Positions 18,781 to 28,638 of a stretch of DNA of 64,000 nt are shown piece after piece. The stretch is from an uncultured Clostridia bacterium (GTDB taxonomy: Bacteria; Bacillota; Clostridia; Oscillospirales; Ruminococcaceae). The notes beneath the pieces are model-generated. The model had not been told where the DNA came from. It saw only the letters and a program-made list of their open reading frames with translations, and did no database searches. The translations under genes were made by a program, and so were the position numbers. The stretch is taken from assembly GCA_947625195.1 (NCBI GenBank), contig CANQNK010000006.1, forward strand, positions 28,955-92,954, read 5' to 3'. Position 1 is the stretch's first letter. Each line of letters begins with the position of its first letter.

Positions 18781-19608
18781 ATGATATACGAAAACACGAA
18801 AATCAAGGTGGATTACAGCCGTGCTGGAATAACCTACAAAGGGCTTGAACCCTCCCTTACCGTTTATGCGCCCGACAAAAGTCCTGAGATCAACACACAG
18901 CCTTATCCTGCGGTGCTTATTCTGCCGGGCGGCGGATATGATTACTGCTCAGACCGTGAGGCAGACCCGGTTGCGTTTCGGTTTATGGGGCTTGGCGTTG
19001 CTTCGTTCGTGCTGAGGTATTCCTGCGTTAAGAAGAAATTCCCCACCGCTCTTTTAGAGGCGCTAACCGCTATAAAGTACATAAAGGAAAACGCCGACAG
19101 ATTTTTTATAAATCCGGATAAGCTTTCGGTTATGGGATTCTCGGCGGGAGGACACCTTGCCGCATGTGTTTCAAATTTTTATCACGACAGCGAGATTCTT
19201 TCTCTGCTTGGAGCCGAGGAAAATGAAGTCAAGCCTTACAAATCGGTTTTATGCTACCCTGTTTTGACCAGCGGCGAATTCACTCACGAAAGCTCGATTT
19301 TAAATTTGCTTTCCGACGGCGGCGACGATAAACTCAGAAGCAGGCTTTCACTTGAAACGCAGGTCAGCAAAAAGACTCCGCCGACATTCCTTTGGCACAC
19401 CGCCGACGATGACTGCGTACCTGTAGAAAACTCGCTGTTTTATATGGAGGCGCTTTCAAAGGCAAAAGTTCCGTTTGAGGCGCACATATATGAGTGGGGC
19501 GGCCACGGACTCAGTTTGTGCGATGAAACTACTGTAAATCAGCCGTACCAGATGATGCCGGTAAACGCACAGTGGGCAGCGGCAGCGGCTGAATTTATAA
19601 AAAGGTAA
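18781..19608 (+). CDS. Alpha/beta hydrolase (acetyl-esterase-like)
   Basis: LILPGGGYDYCSDREADPVAFRF, GFSAGGHLAA, WHTADDDCVPVENS, WGGHG. Confidence 0.87.
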   Translation: MIYENTKIKVDYSRAGITYKGLEPSLTVYAPDKSPEINTQPYPAVLILPGGGYDYCSDREADPVAFRFMGLGVASFVLRYSCVKKKFPTALLEALTAIKYIKENADRFFINPDKLSVMGFSAGGHLAACVSNFYHDSEILSLLGAEENEVKPYKSVLCYPVLTSGEFTHESSILNLLSDGGDDKLRSRLSLETQVSKKTPPTFLWHTADDDCVPVENSLFYMEALSKAKVPFEAHIYEWGGHGLSLCDETTVNQPYQMMPVNAQWAAAAAEFIKR

Positions 19609-19621
19609 AAACCATAAAATA

Positions 19622-19668
19622 AACGGCTTGCAAGCATTTAATTTTGCCCGCAAGCCGTTTTTTCTTTT
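19622..19668 (+). terminator. Rho-independent terminator
   Basis: AACGGCTTGC...GCAAGCCGTTTTTTC. Confidence 0.7.
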
Positions 19669-19815
19669 CTGTTTTTATTTCCTCGTCTTCACTGTAAAAT
19701 ATTCCCGGCATGAATATCGAAAGCATTTTGTTTGATAATGCCAGCTTATTTTATCAGTGATGTACGTTATCGTGCAATGAATGGTAAAAAGCGCCTGTTG
19801 GTGAAAAGCTTTAAA

Positions 19816-21744
19816 CTAAACGTCTGAATCCTGATTACCGCTTGTTAGCTCAAAAGCTCCGGTATAAAGCTGATAATACTTACCCTTCTGGGCAATAAGC
19901 GCATCGTGGTTTCCGCGCTCGATAATTCGTCCCATCTCAAGCACTATAATAACATCTGAGTTCTGAATGGTAGATAACCTGTGCGCGATAACAAAAACCG
20001 TTCTGCCGTACATAAGACTATCCATACCCTTTTGAACTATACGCTCGGTTCTGGTATCTATTGAGGAAGTAGCCTCGTCCAGAATCATAACCGGCGGATC
20101 GGCAACAGCACACCGGGCAATAGACAAAAGCTGTCTTTGTCCCTGAGAAATAGAAGAACCGTTTTCTGTTATTTCGGTGTTATAGCCCTCCGGGAGCCGC
20201 ATTATAAAGTCGTGTGCGTTAGCAAGCTTAGCCGCAGCAATGCACTCCTCGTCGGAAGCGTCCAGTCTGCCGTAGCGTATATTCTCCATAATTGTTCCCG
20301 TAAACAGGTTGGTGTCCTGCAAAACTATTCCAAGAGAACGCCTTAAGTCAGACTTCTTTATCTTGTTTATGTTTATTCCGTCGTATCTAATTTTACCGTC
20401 TGCAATGTCGTAAAAACGGTTGATTAGATTCGTAATTGTCGTTTTTCCTGCACCCGTTGCTCCTACAAATGCAACCTTTTCACCCGGATGAGCATATATC
20501 GAAATATCGTGAAGCACTATCTTTTCGGGAACATACCCGAAATCCACCTCATTGAGGACCACATCGCCCTCAAGCTTTGTATAGGTCACGGTACCGTCCT
20601 TGTGAGGATGCTTCCATGCCCACATTTCAGTGCGCTCATCGCACTCCTCTATCTCGCCGTTTTTGTTGTACTTGGCGTTTACAAGCGTAACATAGCCGTC
20701 GTCCTTTTCGGGCTCTTCATCCAGAAGATCAAAAACCCTCTTTGCTCCCGCAAGAGCCATAACAACGGCGTTAATCTGCTGGGAGATCTGAGTTATAGGC
20801 TGTGTAAAGTTACGAGAAAGCTGCAAAAACGACACAATAACTCCTATGGTTATTCCGCTGACAGCACCGCTTAAGGCAAGCGCTCCGCCAACAACTGCTA
20901 TCAGAACGTACTGAACGTGTCCTAAGTTTCCCATAATCGGCATAAGTATGTTTGCATACTTGTTGGCCTGAAAAGCGTTTTCAACAAGCTCTTCATTTAT
21001 CCTGTCAAAGCCGTCCTTACATTTTTGCTCGTGAGTAAAGGCTTTTACAACCTTTTGTCCGGTTACCATTTCCTCTATATAGCCGTTGATCTCACCTATT
21101 GACTTCTGCTGAAGCACAAAGTGCTTTGAGCTTCTTGAGCCGACGTATTTTACAATAAACAGCATAGCAACTACCGTGAGAAGAACAAAAATCGTAAGCC
21201 AGATGTTTTCCCGCAGCATTGCCACAAGAGCAACCAGTATCGAAAACATTGAAGACATAGTCTGAGGAATACTCATTCCTATCATCTGGCGCAATGTGTC
21301 GGTATCGTTTGTATAGCGGCTCATAAGATCGCCGAAAAGATGCGTGTCAAAATACTTTATCGGCAAAGACTGCATATGACAGAACATATCGTCCCTTACT
21401 TCTTTGAGCATTCTCTGAGAGACTATCGCCATTAAATAACTCTGAAGCCAGCTTGCAAAAACCCCGACTATAAACAGCGCTCCAAGCTTTATAATGGCGA
21501 TAAGCAACGGATGAAAATCCGCGGTTTTCTGTCCCAGAAGAGGCACTACATAATCATCTATCAGAGAGCCCAGAAATACGCTTGAGGTAGTTGTCGCGAC
21601 TGCAACTGTTATAATGCAGACAAGAACAATTATAAAATATAAACGGTTTTTACCTCTTAGGTAAGATAAGATTCTTTTTATTATCTTTCCCGGATTGTCT
21701 ATTTTGGGTCTGGGTCCCATATTTCTCGGTCTAGGTCCCGGCAT
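19816..21744 (-). CDS. ABC exporter half-transporter (permease-ATPase)
   Basis: GATGAGKTTITNLINRFYD, SSISQGQRQLLSIARCAVADPPVMILDEATSSIDTRTE. Confidence 0.92.
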   Translation of the reverse strand: MPGPRPRNMGPRPKIDNPGKIIKRILSYLRGKNRLYFIIVLVCIITVAVATTTSSVFLGSLIDDYVVPLLGQKTADFHPLLIAIIKLGALFIVGVFASWLQSYLMAIVSQRMLKEVRDDMFCHMQSLPIKYFDTHLFGDLMSRYTNDTDTLRQMIGMSIPQTMSSMFSILVALVAMLRENIWLTIFVLLTVVAMLFIVKYVGSRSSKHFVLQQKSIGEINGYIEEMVTGQKVVKAFTHEQKCKDGFDRINEELVENAFQANKYANILMPIMGNLGHVQYVLIAVVGGALALSGAVSGITIGVIVSFLQLSRNFTQPITQISQQINAVVMALAGAKRVFDLLDEEPEKDDGYVTLVNAKYNKNGEIEECDERTEMWAWKHPHKDGTVTYTKLEGDVVLNEVDFGYVPEKIVLHDISIYAHPGEKVAFVGATGAGKTTITNLINRFYDIADGKIRYDGININKIKKSDLRRSLGIVLQDTNLFTGTIMENIRYGRLDASDEECIAAAKLANAHDFIMRLPEGYNTEITENGSSISQGQRQLLSIARCAVADPPVMILDEATSSIDTRTERIVQKGMDSLMYGRTVFVIAHRLSTIQNSDVIIVLEMGRIIERGNHDALIAQKGKYYQLYTGAFELTSGNQDSDV

Positions 21745-23480
21745 TACTCAAGTCCTCCCTTCTGCTGAGAACTGTAGATTTCCTTGTATATCTCGTTTCT
21801 TGAAAGAAGCTCTTTATGACTTGCAAAATCATTTATTTTTCCGCCGTCGAGAACTATAATCTTATCGGCATCCTGAACAGACGAAACACGCTGCGCAATA
21901 ATAATCTTTGTGGTATTTGGTATCTCCTCTGCAAAGGCCTTTCTGATAAGAGCATCGGTTTTGGTATCTACAGCACTCGTTGAATCGTCAAGTATCAGTA
22001 TCTTTGGCTTTCTGATGAGCGCTCGTGCAATGCAAAGACGCTGTTTCTGTCCGCCCGATACGTTTGTACCTCCCTGCTCTATATAGGTATCGTATCCGTC
22101 TGGGAATGTGTTTATAAATTCAGACGCCTGCGAAAGCTCGCACGCGTGAACTATCTCCTCATCGGTGGCGTCCTCTTTTCCCCAGCGCAGGTTATCCTTT
22201 ATGGTGCCGGAAAACAGCACGTTTTTCTGAAGCACCATAGCAACCTCTCCCCTGAGAGCGGCAAGGTCATAATCCTTAACATTTTTTCCGCCAACCAGCA
22301 CCTCTCCTTCAGTTACGTCGTAAAGGCGTGGTATGAGCTGTACGAGAGAGCTTTTTGAAGAACCGGTAGCGCCTATTATGCCTATTGTTTCTCCAGAATT
22401 GATCTTGAGATTTATATTGCTTAAGCATGCCTTACTCGAATCATCTGCATAGCTGAAGGTAACGTTTTTAAACTCAATGCTTCCGTCAAAAATATCAAAG
22501 TCGGGATTTTCAGGAGGAGTGATATCCGGCTCTTCGACCAGAACCTCATATATTCTCTGTATAGACGCACGGGACATAATTATCATAACCATGATCATCG
22601 AAAGCATCATAAGGCTCATAAGCATCTGCATTGCATATGTAAACATACTGGTGAGCTCTCCTGTAGTTAGCGCGGTTTCCCCGCTGTTTACAACTATCGT
22701 GGCACCTATCCACGATATTGCTATGATAGAGCCGTATACGCAAAGGTTCATTACCGGCATATTAAGAGCTATGATCTTTTCAGCCTTTGAACCCAGCTTA
22801 TACACATATTCTGATATGTCAAAAAACTTTTTCTTTTCGTATTCTTCCCTTACAAAGCTTTTTACAACCCTTATTCCGTGAAGGTTTTCGCCAACGACAT
22901 TGTTAAGCTTATCGTAGCCTTTGAACATCTTCATAAATACCGAGTGTACCCTTGTGACTATCAGATAAAGAGCTATCGCAAGAATCGGTATTACCGCGAC
23001 AAAAATCAAGGAAAGCTTGAAGTTTATCGTCATAGCCACCGCAACAGACGATATAAGCATGATCGGCGAGCGTATAGCTCCTCTTATAAGCATCTGATAT
23101 GCGTTTTGTACGTTGGTGACATCTGTGGTAAGACGTGTTACCAGCGATGAGGTTTTAAACCTATCTATGTTCTTAAACGAAAACCTCTGGATATTGTAAA
23201 ACATATCCTTTCTTAGATTTTTTGCAACTCCTGCCGAAGCCTTTGCTGCAAACAAACCTGAAAGCGCTCCGCAGGAAAGCGAGCATATACAAGCCACAAG
23301 CAGAATAGCTCCCATAAACAAAATATAGCTCATATCCTGCTTTAAAATTCCGTTGTCTATAAGCCTTGCCATCAGCACCGGAATAATAACCTCAAGCACT
23401 ACCTCTCCTATTACAAAAGCAGGAGCAAGCACAGATGCAAGCTTATACTCTCTGATACATTTCATAAGTCTTCTTATCAT
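21744..23480 (-). CDS. ABC exporter half-transporter (permease-ATPase)
   Basis: GATGSSKSSLVQLIPRLYD, TNVSGGQKQRLCIARALIRKPKILILDDSTSAVDTKTD. Confidence 0.92.
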   Translation of the reverse strand: MIRRLMKCIREYKLASVLAPAFVIGEVVLEVIIPVLMARLIDNGILKQDMSYILFMGAILLVACICSLSCGALSGLFAAKASAGVAKNLRKDMFYNIQRFSFKNIDRFKTSSLVTRLTTDVTNVQNAYQMLIRGAIRSPIMLISSVAVAMTINFKLSLIFVAVIPILAIALYLIVTRVHSVFMKMFKGYDKLNNVVGENLHGIRVVKSFVREEYEKKKFFDISEYVYKLGSKAEKIIALNMPVMNLCVYGSIIAISWIGATIVVNSGETALTTGELTSMFTYAMQMLMSLMMLSMIMVMIIMSRASIQRIYEVLVEEPDITPPENPDFDIFDGSIEFKNVTFSYADDSSKACLSNINLKINSGETIGIIGATGSSKSSLVQLIPRLYDVTEGEVLVGGKNVKDYDLAALRGEVAMVLQKNVLFSGTIKDNLRWGKEDATDEEIVHACELSQASEFINTFPDGYDTYIEQGGTNVSGGQKQRLCIARALIRKPKILILDDSTSAVDTKTDALIRKAFAEEIPNTTKIIIAQRVSSVQDADKIIVLDGGKINDFASHKELLSRNEIYKEIYSSQQKGGLE

Positions 23481-23950
23481 AAACCAGATTTATCCCCTTC
23501 CATTTTTGTCTGTTTTTCCGCATTCTGACCAATCTTTCTCAAAACGCTCATAAACGCAGCAAGCTCCGCATCAGATATACCGTTGCGCAGAATTCCCTCC
23601 TGCTCGGCTCTGTCCTCCTCTGCAATAGCGTGGATCTTAATGGCCTTATCTGTAAGAACAAGCCTTTTAAGACGCGCGTCACCCTTTACACTTTCACGCC
23701 TGACCAAGCCCTTTTCCTCAAGCGACGAAAGCATTTTTGACACAGACGAGCGCCGGATGGAAAACTGCTTCTCAAGATCCTTCTGATAGATGTCGCCGCT
23801 TGACTTGGCAATATACCCTATCACCCAGCCGTTGGTGCTCCCAAGCACATTGTCGATGTATTTATGTCGCTGAGACGAATCTATCATACGCCTTATCGTG
23901 TGGGCAAGCTTGCATATCTCCGGACCTATCTGATAATCGGCGTTATTCAT
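23477..23950 (-). CDS. MarR-family regulator
   Basis: DIYQKDLEKQFSIRRSSVSKMLSSLEEKGLVRRESVKGDARLKRLVLT winged HTH; 4-nt overlap with the ABC gene. Confidence 0.9.
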   Translation of the reverse strand: MNNADYQIGPEICKLAHTIRRMIDSSQRHKYIDNVLGSTNGWVIGYIAKSSGDIYQKDLEKQFSIRRSSVSKMLSSLEEKGLVRRESVKGDARLKRLVLTDKAIKIHAIAEEDRAEQEGILRNGISDAELAAFMSVLRKIGQNAEKQTKMEGDKSGL

Positions 23951-24125
23951 TTTATTCTCCTTTCATACGTCTGACTTCCTTAAAATTGTTAGCTTTGAAA
24001 CAGTTTCGTTCCTAACATTATATCCCTTTAACTTTGCATTGTCAAGAGATATTTTGCATTTTTTCAAAAAATATGTTATACTTGGTTTATCAGACAAAAT
24101 CTTAATATGTAAAGGTGAAAGTTTT

Positions 24126-24716
24126 GTGAATTACGACAAAGAGCTTGATAACATTATATGTGGGTTAAACGGCAAAAAGCCGTCGCTTTTACTGCACGCC
24201 TGCTGCGCACCGTGCTCAAGCTATGTGCTTGAGTACTTAAACTCCCACTTTAACATAACGCTGTTTTTTTCAAACCCTAACATATCTCCCGAAGAGGAAT
24301 ATCAAAAACGGCTGCGTGAGCTTGAAAGGCTTGTCGCTCTAATGGGGCTTTCGGTAAAAATTATTGAAGACGATTATACCCCGCAGGAGTTTTTCGATAT
24401 GGCAAAAGGTCTTGAGGCGCTTCCCGAGGGCGGAGAGAGATGCAGAAAATGCTATCGCTTAAGGCTTTTAAAAGCTGCCGCTCAAGCAAAGCAGGACGGA
24501 TTTGACTACTTTTGTACCACACTTTCTATCAGCCCTTACAAAAACGCTCAGTGGATAAACGAAATAGGCGAGGAGCTTTCTGAAAAGTTCGGCGTGCATT
24601 TTCTTCCGAGTGACTTTAAAAAGAAAAACGGCTACAAGAGAAGTATTGAGCTTTCGAGAAAATATGATCTTTATCGCCAGAATTTCTGCGGATGTGTGTT
24701 TTCTAAAAAGGAGTGA
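24126..24716 (+). CDS. queH: Epoxyqueuosine reductase QueH
   Basis: KPSLLLHACCAPCSSYVLEYL, GGERCRKCYRLRLLKAA, FCTTLSISPYKN, RQNFCGCVFS; GTG start after aaaggtgaaa. Confidence 0.9.
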   Translation: MNYDKELDNIICGLNGKKPSLLLHACCAPCSSYVLEYLNSHFNITLFFSNPNISPEEEYQKRLRELERLVALMGLSVKIIEDDYTPQEFFDMAKGLEALPEGGERCRKCYRLRLLKAAAQAKQDGFDYFCTTLSISPYKNAQWINEIGEELSEKFGVHFLPSDFKKKNGYKRSIELSRKYDLYRQNFCGCVFSKKE

Positions 24717-24719
24717 ACA

Positions 24720-24738
24720 AATTAAGAAATTCTTAATT
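24720..24738. promoter_or_regulatory. Perfect 9-1-9 inverted repeat, candidate operator
   Basis: AATTAAGAA-A-TTCTTAATT immediately upstream of TTGATT(24743)-N16-TACAAT(24765). Confidence 0.5.
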
Positions 24739-24778
24739 ACACTTGATTATTACTGAAAATTTGATACAATAATTCAAT

Positions 24779-24882
24779 AAGGGGCAACGTCCCGTCATTT
24801 AATAAGCGACGACCTGGGCTTAAACCTAATAGAAATTCAGCGAGAGAATAATTTAACGCTGAAAGGCCGATATAGTCGCGGT
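24779..24882 (+). ncRNA. Putative structured leader RNA / riboswitch-like element
   Basis: Nested pairings GCGAC(24806)/GTCGC(24875), GGCTT(24817)/AGGCC(24864), TTCAGCG(24836)/CGCTGAA(24857); preceding GGGG..TCCC hairpin; ends just before RBS and ORF. Confidence 0.45.
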
Positions 24883-24899
24883 TAAACGGAGGAATAAAA

Positions 24900-25532
24900 A
24901 TGAATAAAAATGTAATGTTTAAACTAAGCTACGGATTATTTGTGCTAAGCTCAAAGGATAACGAAAAGCAGTCAGGCTGTATCGTAAACACGGTTATTCA
25001 GCACTCCACAGAACCTAATCAGATATCAGTCACCGTTAATAAGGCAAACTATACCCTTGAGCTTATCAAGAAAAGCGGTATCTTTACGGTCTCTGTTCTT
25101 GACGAGTCCGCACCGTTTTCCGTTTTTGAAAACTTTGGCTTTAGAAGCGGTCGTGACTGTGACAAATTCTTAGACTTTACTGACAAAAAGACCGGCGCTA
25201 ACGGCATCTATTACATCACAAAGGGTGTAAATTCATACATCAGCGCAAAAGTGACCGAGATAAAAGACATAGGCTCTCATATGCTTATTATGGCTGAGGT
25301 CACAGACGGCGAGATACTTTCCGACATTCCATCAATGACCTACGCTTATTACTTTAAAAATGTAAAGCCAAAGCCTAAAAAGGTTCAAAGCAGCGGTAAG
25401 GTTTGGGTCTGCAAGATATGCGGATATGTTTACGACGAGAGAAAGACGGGCATTCCCTTTGACGAGCTTCCCGATGACTTTATGTGTCCCTTATGCAAGC
25501 ACCAGAAAAGCGATTTTGTTTTGCAGGAATAG
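24900..25532 (+). CDS. Flavin reductase-rubredoxin fusion (Hrb-like)
   Basis: N-terminal flavin-reductase-like domain (CIVNTVIQHSTEPNQISVTVNK...) and C-terminal rubredoxin VCKICGYVYDERKTGIPFDELPDDFMCPLCKHQKSDF. Confidence 0.92.
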   Translation: MNKNVMFKLSYGLFVLSSKDNEKQSGCIVNTVIQHSTEPNQISVTVNKANYTLELIKKSGIFTVSVLDESAPFSVFENFGFRSGRDCDKFLDFTDKKTGANGIYYITKGVNSYISAKVTEIKDIGSHMLIMAEVTDGEILSDIPSMTYAYYFKNVKPKPKKVQSSGKVWVCKICGYVYDERKTGIPFDELPDDFMCPLCKHQKSDFVLQE

Positions 25533-25547
25533 CTTAATATACAGCGA

Positions 25548-25577
25548 AAAGCGAGAGAACATTCTCTCGCTTTTTAT
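25548..25577 (+). terminator. Rho-independent terminator
   Basis: AAAGCGAGAGAA-c-ATTCTCTCGCTTTTTA. Confidence 0.8.
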
Positions 25578-25596
25578 TCTATATTCCGAACTTACC

Positions 25597-26517
25597 TTAC
25601 TCCTCACAATTCCCTTTCATACACAGAACCATAACAGCCTTTTGTGCGTGCAAACGGTTTTCAGCCTCTTCAAAGATCTCATCAGCGTGAGCCTCAAAGA
25701 CTTCCTCGGTGATCTCTTCACCTCTGTGAGCCGGCAGACAGTGCTGAACCATACACTCGTCATTGGTGACAGACATAAGCTCTCCGTTTACCTGATAACC
25801 GTCAAACGCGACCTTGCGCTTTGCAGTCTCATTCTCCTGTCCCATAGACGTCCAGACATCCGTAAATACAACATCCGCGCCCTTTGCGGCTTCAAGCGGA
25901 ACATTTGTAATTTTAAATTTATCTCCGTACGCCTTTGCAAAATCAAGAACAGTCTTGTCGGGGCGATAATCATCTGGACAGGCAACAGACACCTCCATAC
26001 CTACCTTTAAACCGCCGACGATAAGCGAATTAGCCATATTGTTTCCGTCGCCGATATAGCACATTTTAAGTCCGTCAAAGCGTCCTTTGAACTCTCTTAT
26101 CGTCATAAGATCCGCAAGCACCTGGCACGGATGACAAAAATCAGTAAGTCCGTTTATTACCGGAATAGAGCCGTATTTTGCAAGATCCTCGACCTCTTTT
26201 TGCTCAAAGGTTCGTATCATTATTCCGTCAATATACCTTGAAAGAACGCGGGCGGTGTCCTGCACCGGCTCGCCGCGGCCTATCTGCAAATCGCGGTTTG
26301 ACAAAAAAAGCGCATTTCCTCCGAGCTGATACATGCCCGTCTCAAACGAAACACGGGTCCTTGTAGATGACTTCTGAAAAATCATTCCGAGAGTTTTCCC
26401 CTTTAGCAGGTGATGTTCAATGCCGTTTTTGACCTCGTACTTTAGCTGATCAGCCAGATTCAAAATCTCAATTATCTCCTCTTTCGTAAGATCAAGAAGC
26501 TTTAACAGGTTTTTCAT
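25597..26517 (-). CDS. argF: Ornithine carbamoyltransferase
   Basis: FQKSSTRTRVSFETGMYQLGG, FCHPCQVLADLMTI, VFTDVWTSMGQE, MVQHCLPAHRGEEIT. Confidence 0.95.
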   Translation of the reverse strand: MKNLLKLLDLTKEEIIEILNLADQLKYEVKNGIEHHLLKGKTLGMIFQKSSTRTRVSFETGMYQLGGNALFLSNRDLQIGRGEPVQDTARVLSRYIDGIMIRTFEQKEVEDLAKYGSIPVINGLTDFCHPCQVLADLMTIREFKGRFDGLKMCYIGDGNNMANSLIVGGLKVGMEVSVACPDDYRPDKTVLDFAKAYGDKFKITNVPLEAAKGADVVFTDVWTSMGQENETAKRKVAFDGYQVNGELMSVTNDECMVQHCLPAHRGEEITEEVFEAHADEIFEEAENRLHAQKAVMVLCMKGNCEE

Positions 26518-26532
26518 AAATTTTTCTCCCTT

Positions 26533-27708
26533 CTAATTTTTAAGGCAAGAGCAAAGTATTTCAAGTCCCTTGTCGATTTGTTCATATGTTATAGTGAGCG
26601 GTGGCAAGAGCCTTAGCTTTTCTTTTGCGGTGAGCACCAGAAGCCCGTTATCAAGACACTTCTTACAAAGCGAAGCAGCTTCTATACCATCAAGCTCGAT
26701 ACCTATCATCATACCAAGTCCGCTTACGGATTTTACCTTTTCCATTTTCAAAAGCTCGGTTTTTATGTATTCGCCCTTCCTTGTGACTTCATCTAAAAAC
26801 TCGGCGTTCATCACTCTGTTTAAAACAACATTTCCGCCCGCACAGCAAACTGGATTTCCGCCGAAGGTAGAGCCGTGCATGCCCTTTGTAAGCACATCAC
26901 AGCAGATTTCGTCCGCCATGCACACGCCTATCGGGATTCCTCCCGCTAGTCCCTTTGCAAGTGTGGTAATATTGGGCTTTATTCCGTAATGCTCGCTTGC
27001 CAAGAATTTTCCCGTTCTTCCGACTCCCGTCTGTACCTCGTCGCAGATAGTGAGAATATCCCTCTTTGCACACTCCTTTGCAATCGTGCTGACGTAATCA
27101 TAATTTAGCGGGATAACTCCGCCCTCGCCCTGTATACACTCAAACATCACAGCGCAAACCGTATCCTTGTATTCTTCAAGAAGCTTTATAAACGCTGCGG
27201 TATCGTTTGCGGGAGCGTAAATGAATCCCCCGGCAAACGGGAAAAAGTAATTGTGAAAAACCTCCTGCCCGGTTGCGGTAAGCGTTAGGAGCGTTCTTCC
27301 GTGAAAGCTGTTTACAAGAGTGATTATGTTATGCCTTCCCTTTCCGTATTTGTCAAAGGAATACTTTCTGGCAAGCTTTATTGCACACTCGTTTGCCTCA
27401 GCGCCGGAGTTTGCAAAAAACAGTTTGGAATATCCGCACCCATTTGTAAGCTTATCTGCAAAATCCGCGGACACTTTTGTATAATAATAATTTGACGTAT
27501 GCTGAAGTGTATGCGCCTGCTGTGATACGGCATCAGCCCACTCTTCATCGCAAAAGCCCAGACTGTTTGTTCCTATCCCTGAGCCGAAGTCGACATATTC
27601 ATTTCCGTTTTCATCGGTCGCAGTAGTGCTCTCTCCCTTTTTCAGTACCACATCAAACCGTCCGTAGGTGGGCATTATATGCTCGTTAAATTTGTCTATC
27701 GTATTCAT
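26533..27708 (-). CDS. argD: Acetylornithine aminotransferase
   Basis: NSFHGRTLLTLTATGQ, CDEVQTGVGRTGKFLASEHYGIKPNITTLAKGLAGGIPIG, GSTFGGNPVCCAGG. Confidence 0.94.
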   Translation of the reverse strand: MNTIDKFNEHIMPTYGRFDVVLKKGESTTATDENGNEYVDFGSGIGTNSLGFCDEEWADAVSQQAHTLQHTSNYYYTKVSADFADKLTNGCGYSKLFFANSGAEANECAIKLARKYSFDKYGKGRHNIITLVNSFHGRTLLTLTATGQEVFHNYFFPFAGGFIYAPANDTAAFIKLLEEYKDTVCAVMFECIQGEGGVIPLNYDYVSTIAKECAKRDILTICDEVQTGVGRTGKFLASEHYGIKPNITTLAKGLAGGIPIGVCMADEICCDVLTKGMHGSTFGGNPVCCAGGNVVLNRVMNAEFLDEVTRKGEYIKTELLKMEKVKSVSGLGMMIGIELDGIEAASLCKKCLDNGLLVLTAKEKLRLLPPLTITYEQIDKGLEILCSCLKN

Positions 27709-27745
27709 ATGTATTTCCTTCTTATATATTTTCTTTATGCTTTCT

Positions 27746-28606
27746 TTACATAAACTGCGTTCCGACGCCTTCATTTGACAAAAGCTCGATAAGGATCGAG
27801 TGCGGAACTCTTCCGTCTATGATGCAGGTCTTTTTAACTCCGCGCCGAACCGCTTCTACACAGCAGTCGATCTTTGGTATCATTCCGCCGCTTATTATCC
27901 CCGTCTTTTTAAGATACGGAACCTCTGAGACATTTACAGCAGGAATAAGAGTAGATTCATCGTTCTTATCCTCCAAAAGCCCTGCGATGTCCGTCATCAG
28001 AATAAGGTTTTCCGCTCTTAAGCAGGAGGCTATCCTAGCCGCAGCAGTATCCGCGTTTATGTTATAGGTTTTGCCGTCCTCGCCGGTGGCGACGGTTGAA
28101 ATAACCGGAATGTATCCGTTTGAAATAGCGTCAAGTATCGGCTTTGTCGTAACTCTTTTTATATCTCCAACATAGCCGAGATCTGTTTCCGACTGCTTTT
28201 TCTCGGCAACGATTATCTCCCCGTCAATGCCGCAAAGACCAAGCGCTTTTCCGCCGTGAAGCTGGATATTTGACACTAGCTCTTTATTTACCTTTCCGGC
28301 AAGCACCATTTTAACTATGTCGATAGTTTCTTCATCAGTATAGCGAAGCCCGCCGATAAATCTGCTTTCTATCCCTACCCTGTCAAGCATTGAGTTTATC
28401 TCAGGTCCTCCGCCGTGGACAAGAACTACGTTTATTCCGACCTCTGCAAGAAGTACAATGTCGCTCATTACCGCTTCTTTCAGCGTTTCATTTGTCATTG
28501 CATTTCCGCCGTATTTTACAACGACTATTTTATTGTGATACTTCTGTATATACGGCAAAGCGTCCATCAGAACCTTTGACCGTGTGTAATTTGAAATTAC
28601 TTCCAT
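27746..28606 (-). CDS. argB: Acetylglutamate kinase
   Basis: KIVVVKYGGNAMTNETLKEAVMSDIVLLAEVGINVVLVHGGGPEIN. Confidence 0.95.
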   Translation of the reverse strand: MEVISNYTRSKVLMDALPYIQKYHNKIVVVKYGGNAMTNETLKEAVMSDIVLLAEVGINVVLVHGGGPEINSMLDRVGIESRFIGGLRYTDEETIDIVKMVLAGKVNKELVSNIQLHGGKALGLCGIDGEIIVAEKKQSETDLGYVGDIKRVTTKPILDAISNGYIPVISTVATGEDGKTYNINADTAAARIASCLRAENLILMTDIAGLLEDKNDESTLIPAVNVSEVPYLKKTGIISGGMIPKIDCCVEAVRRGVKKTCIIDGRVPHSILIELLSNEGVGTQFM

Positions 28607-28638
28607 TGTTTAATTCTCCTCCAAAATTTTATCTTACC

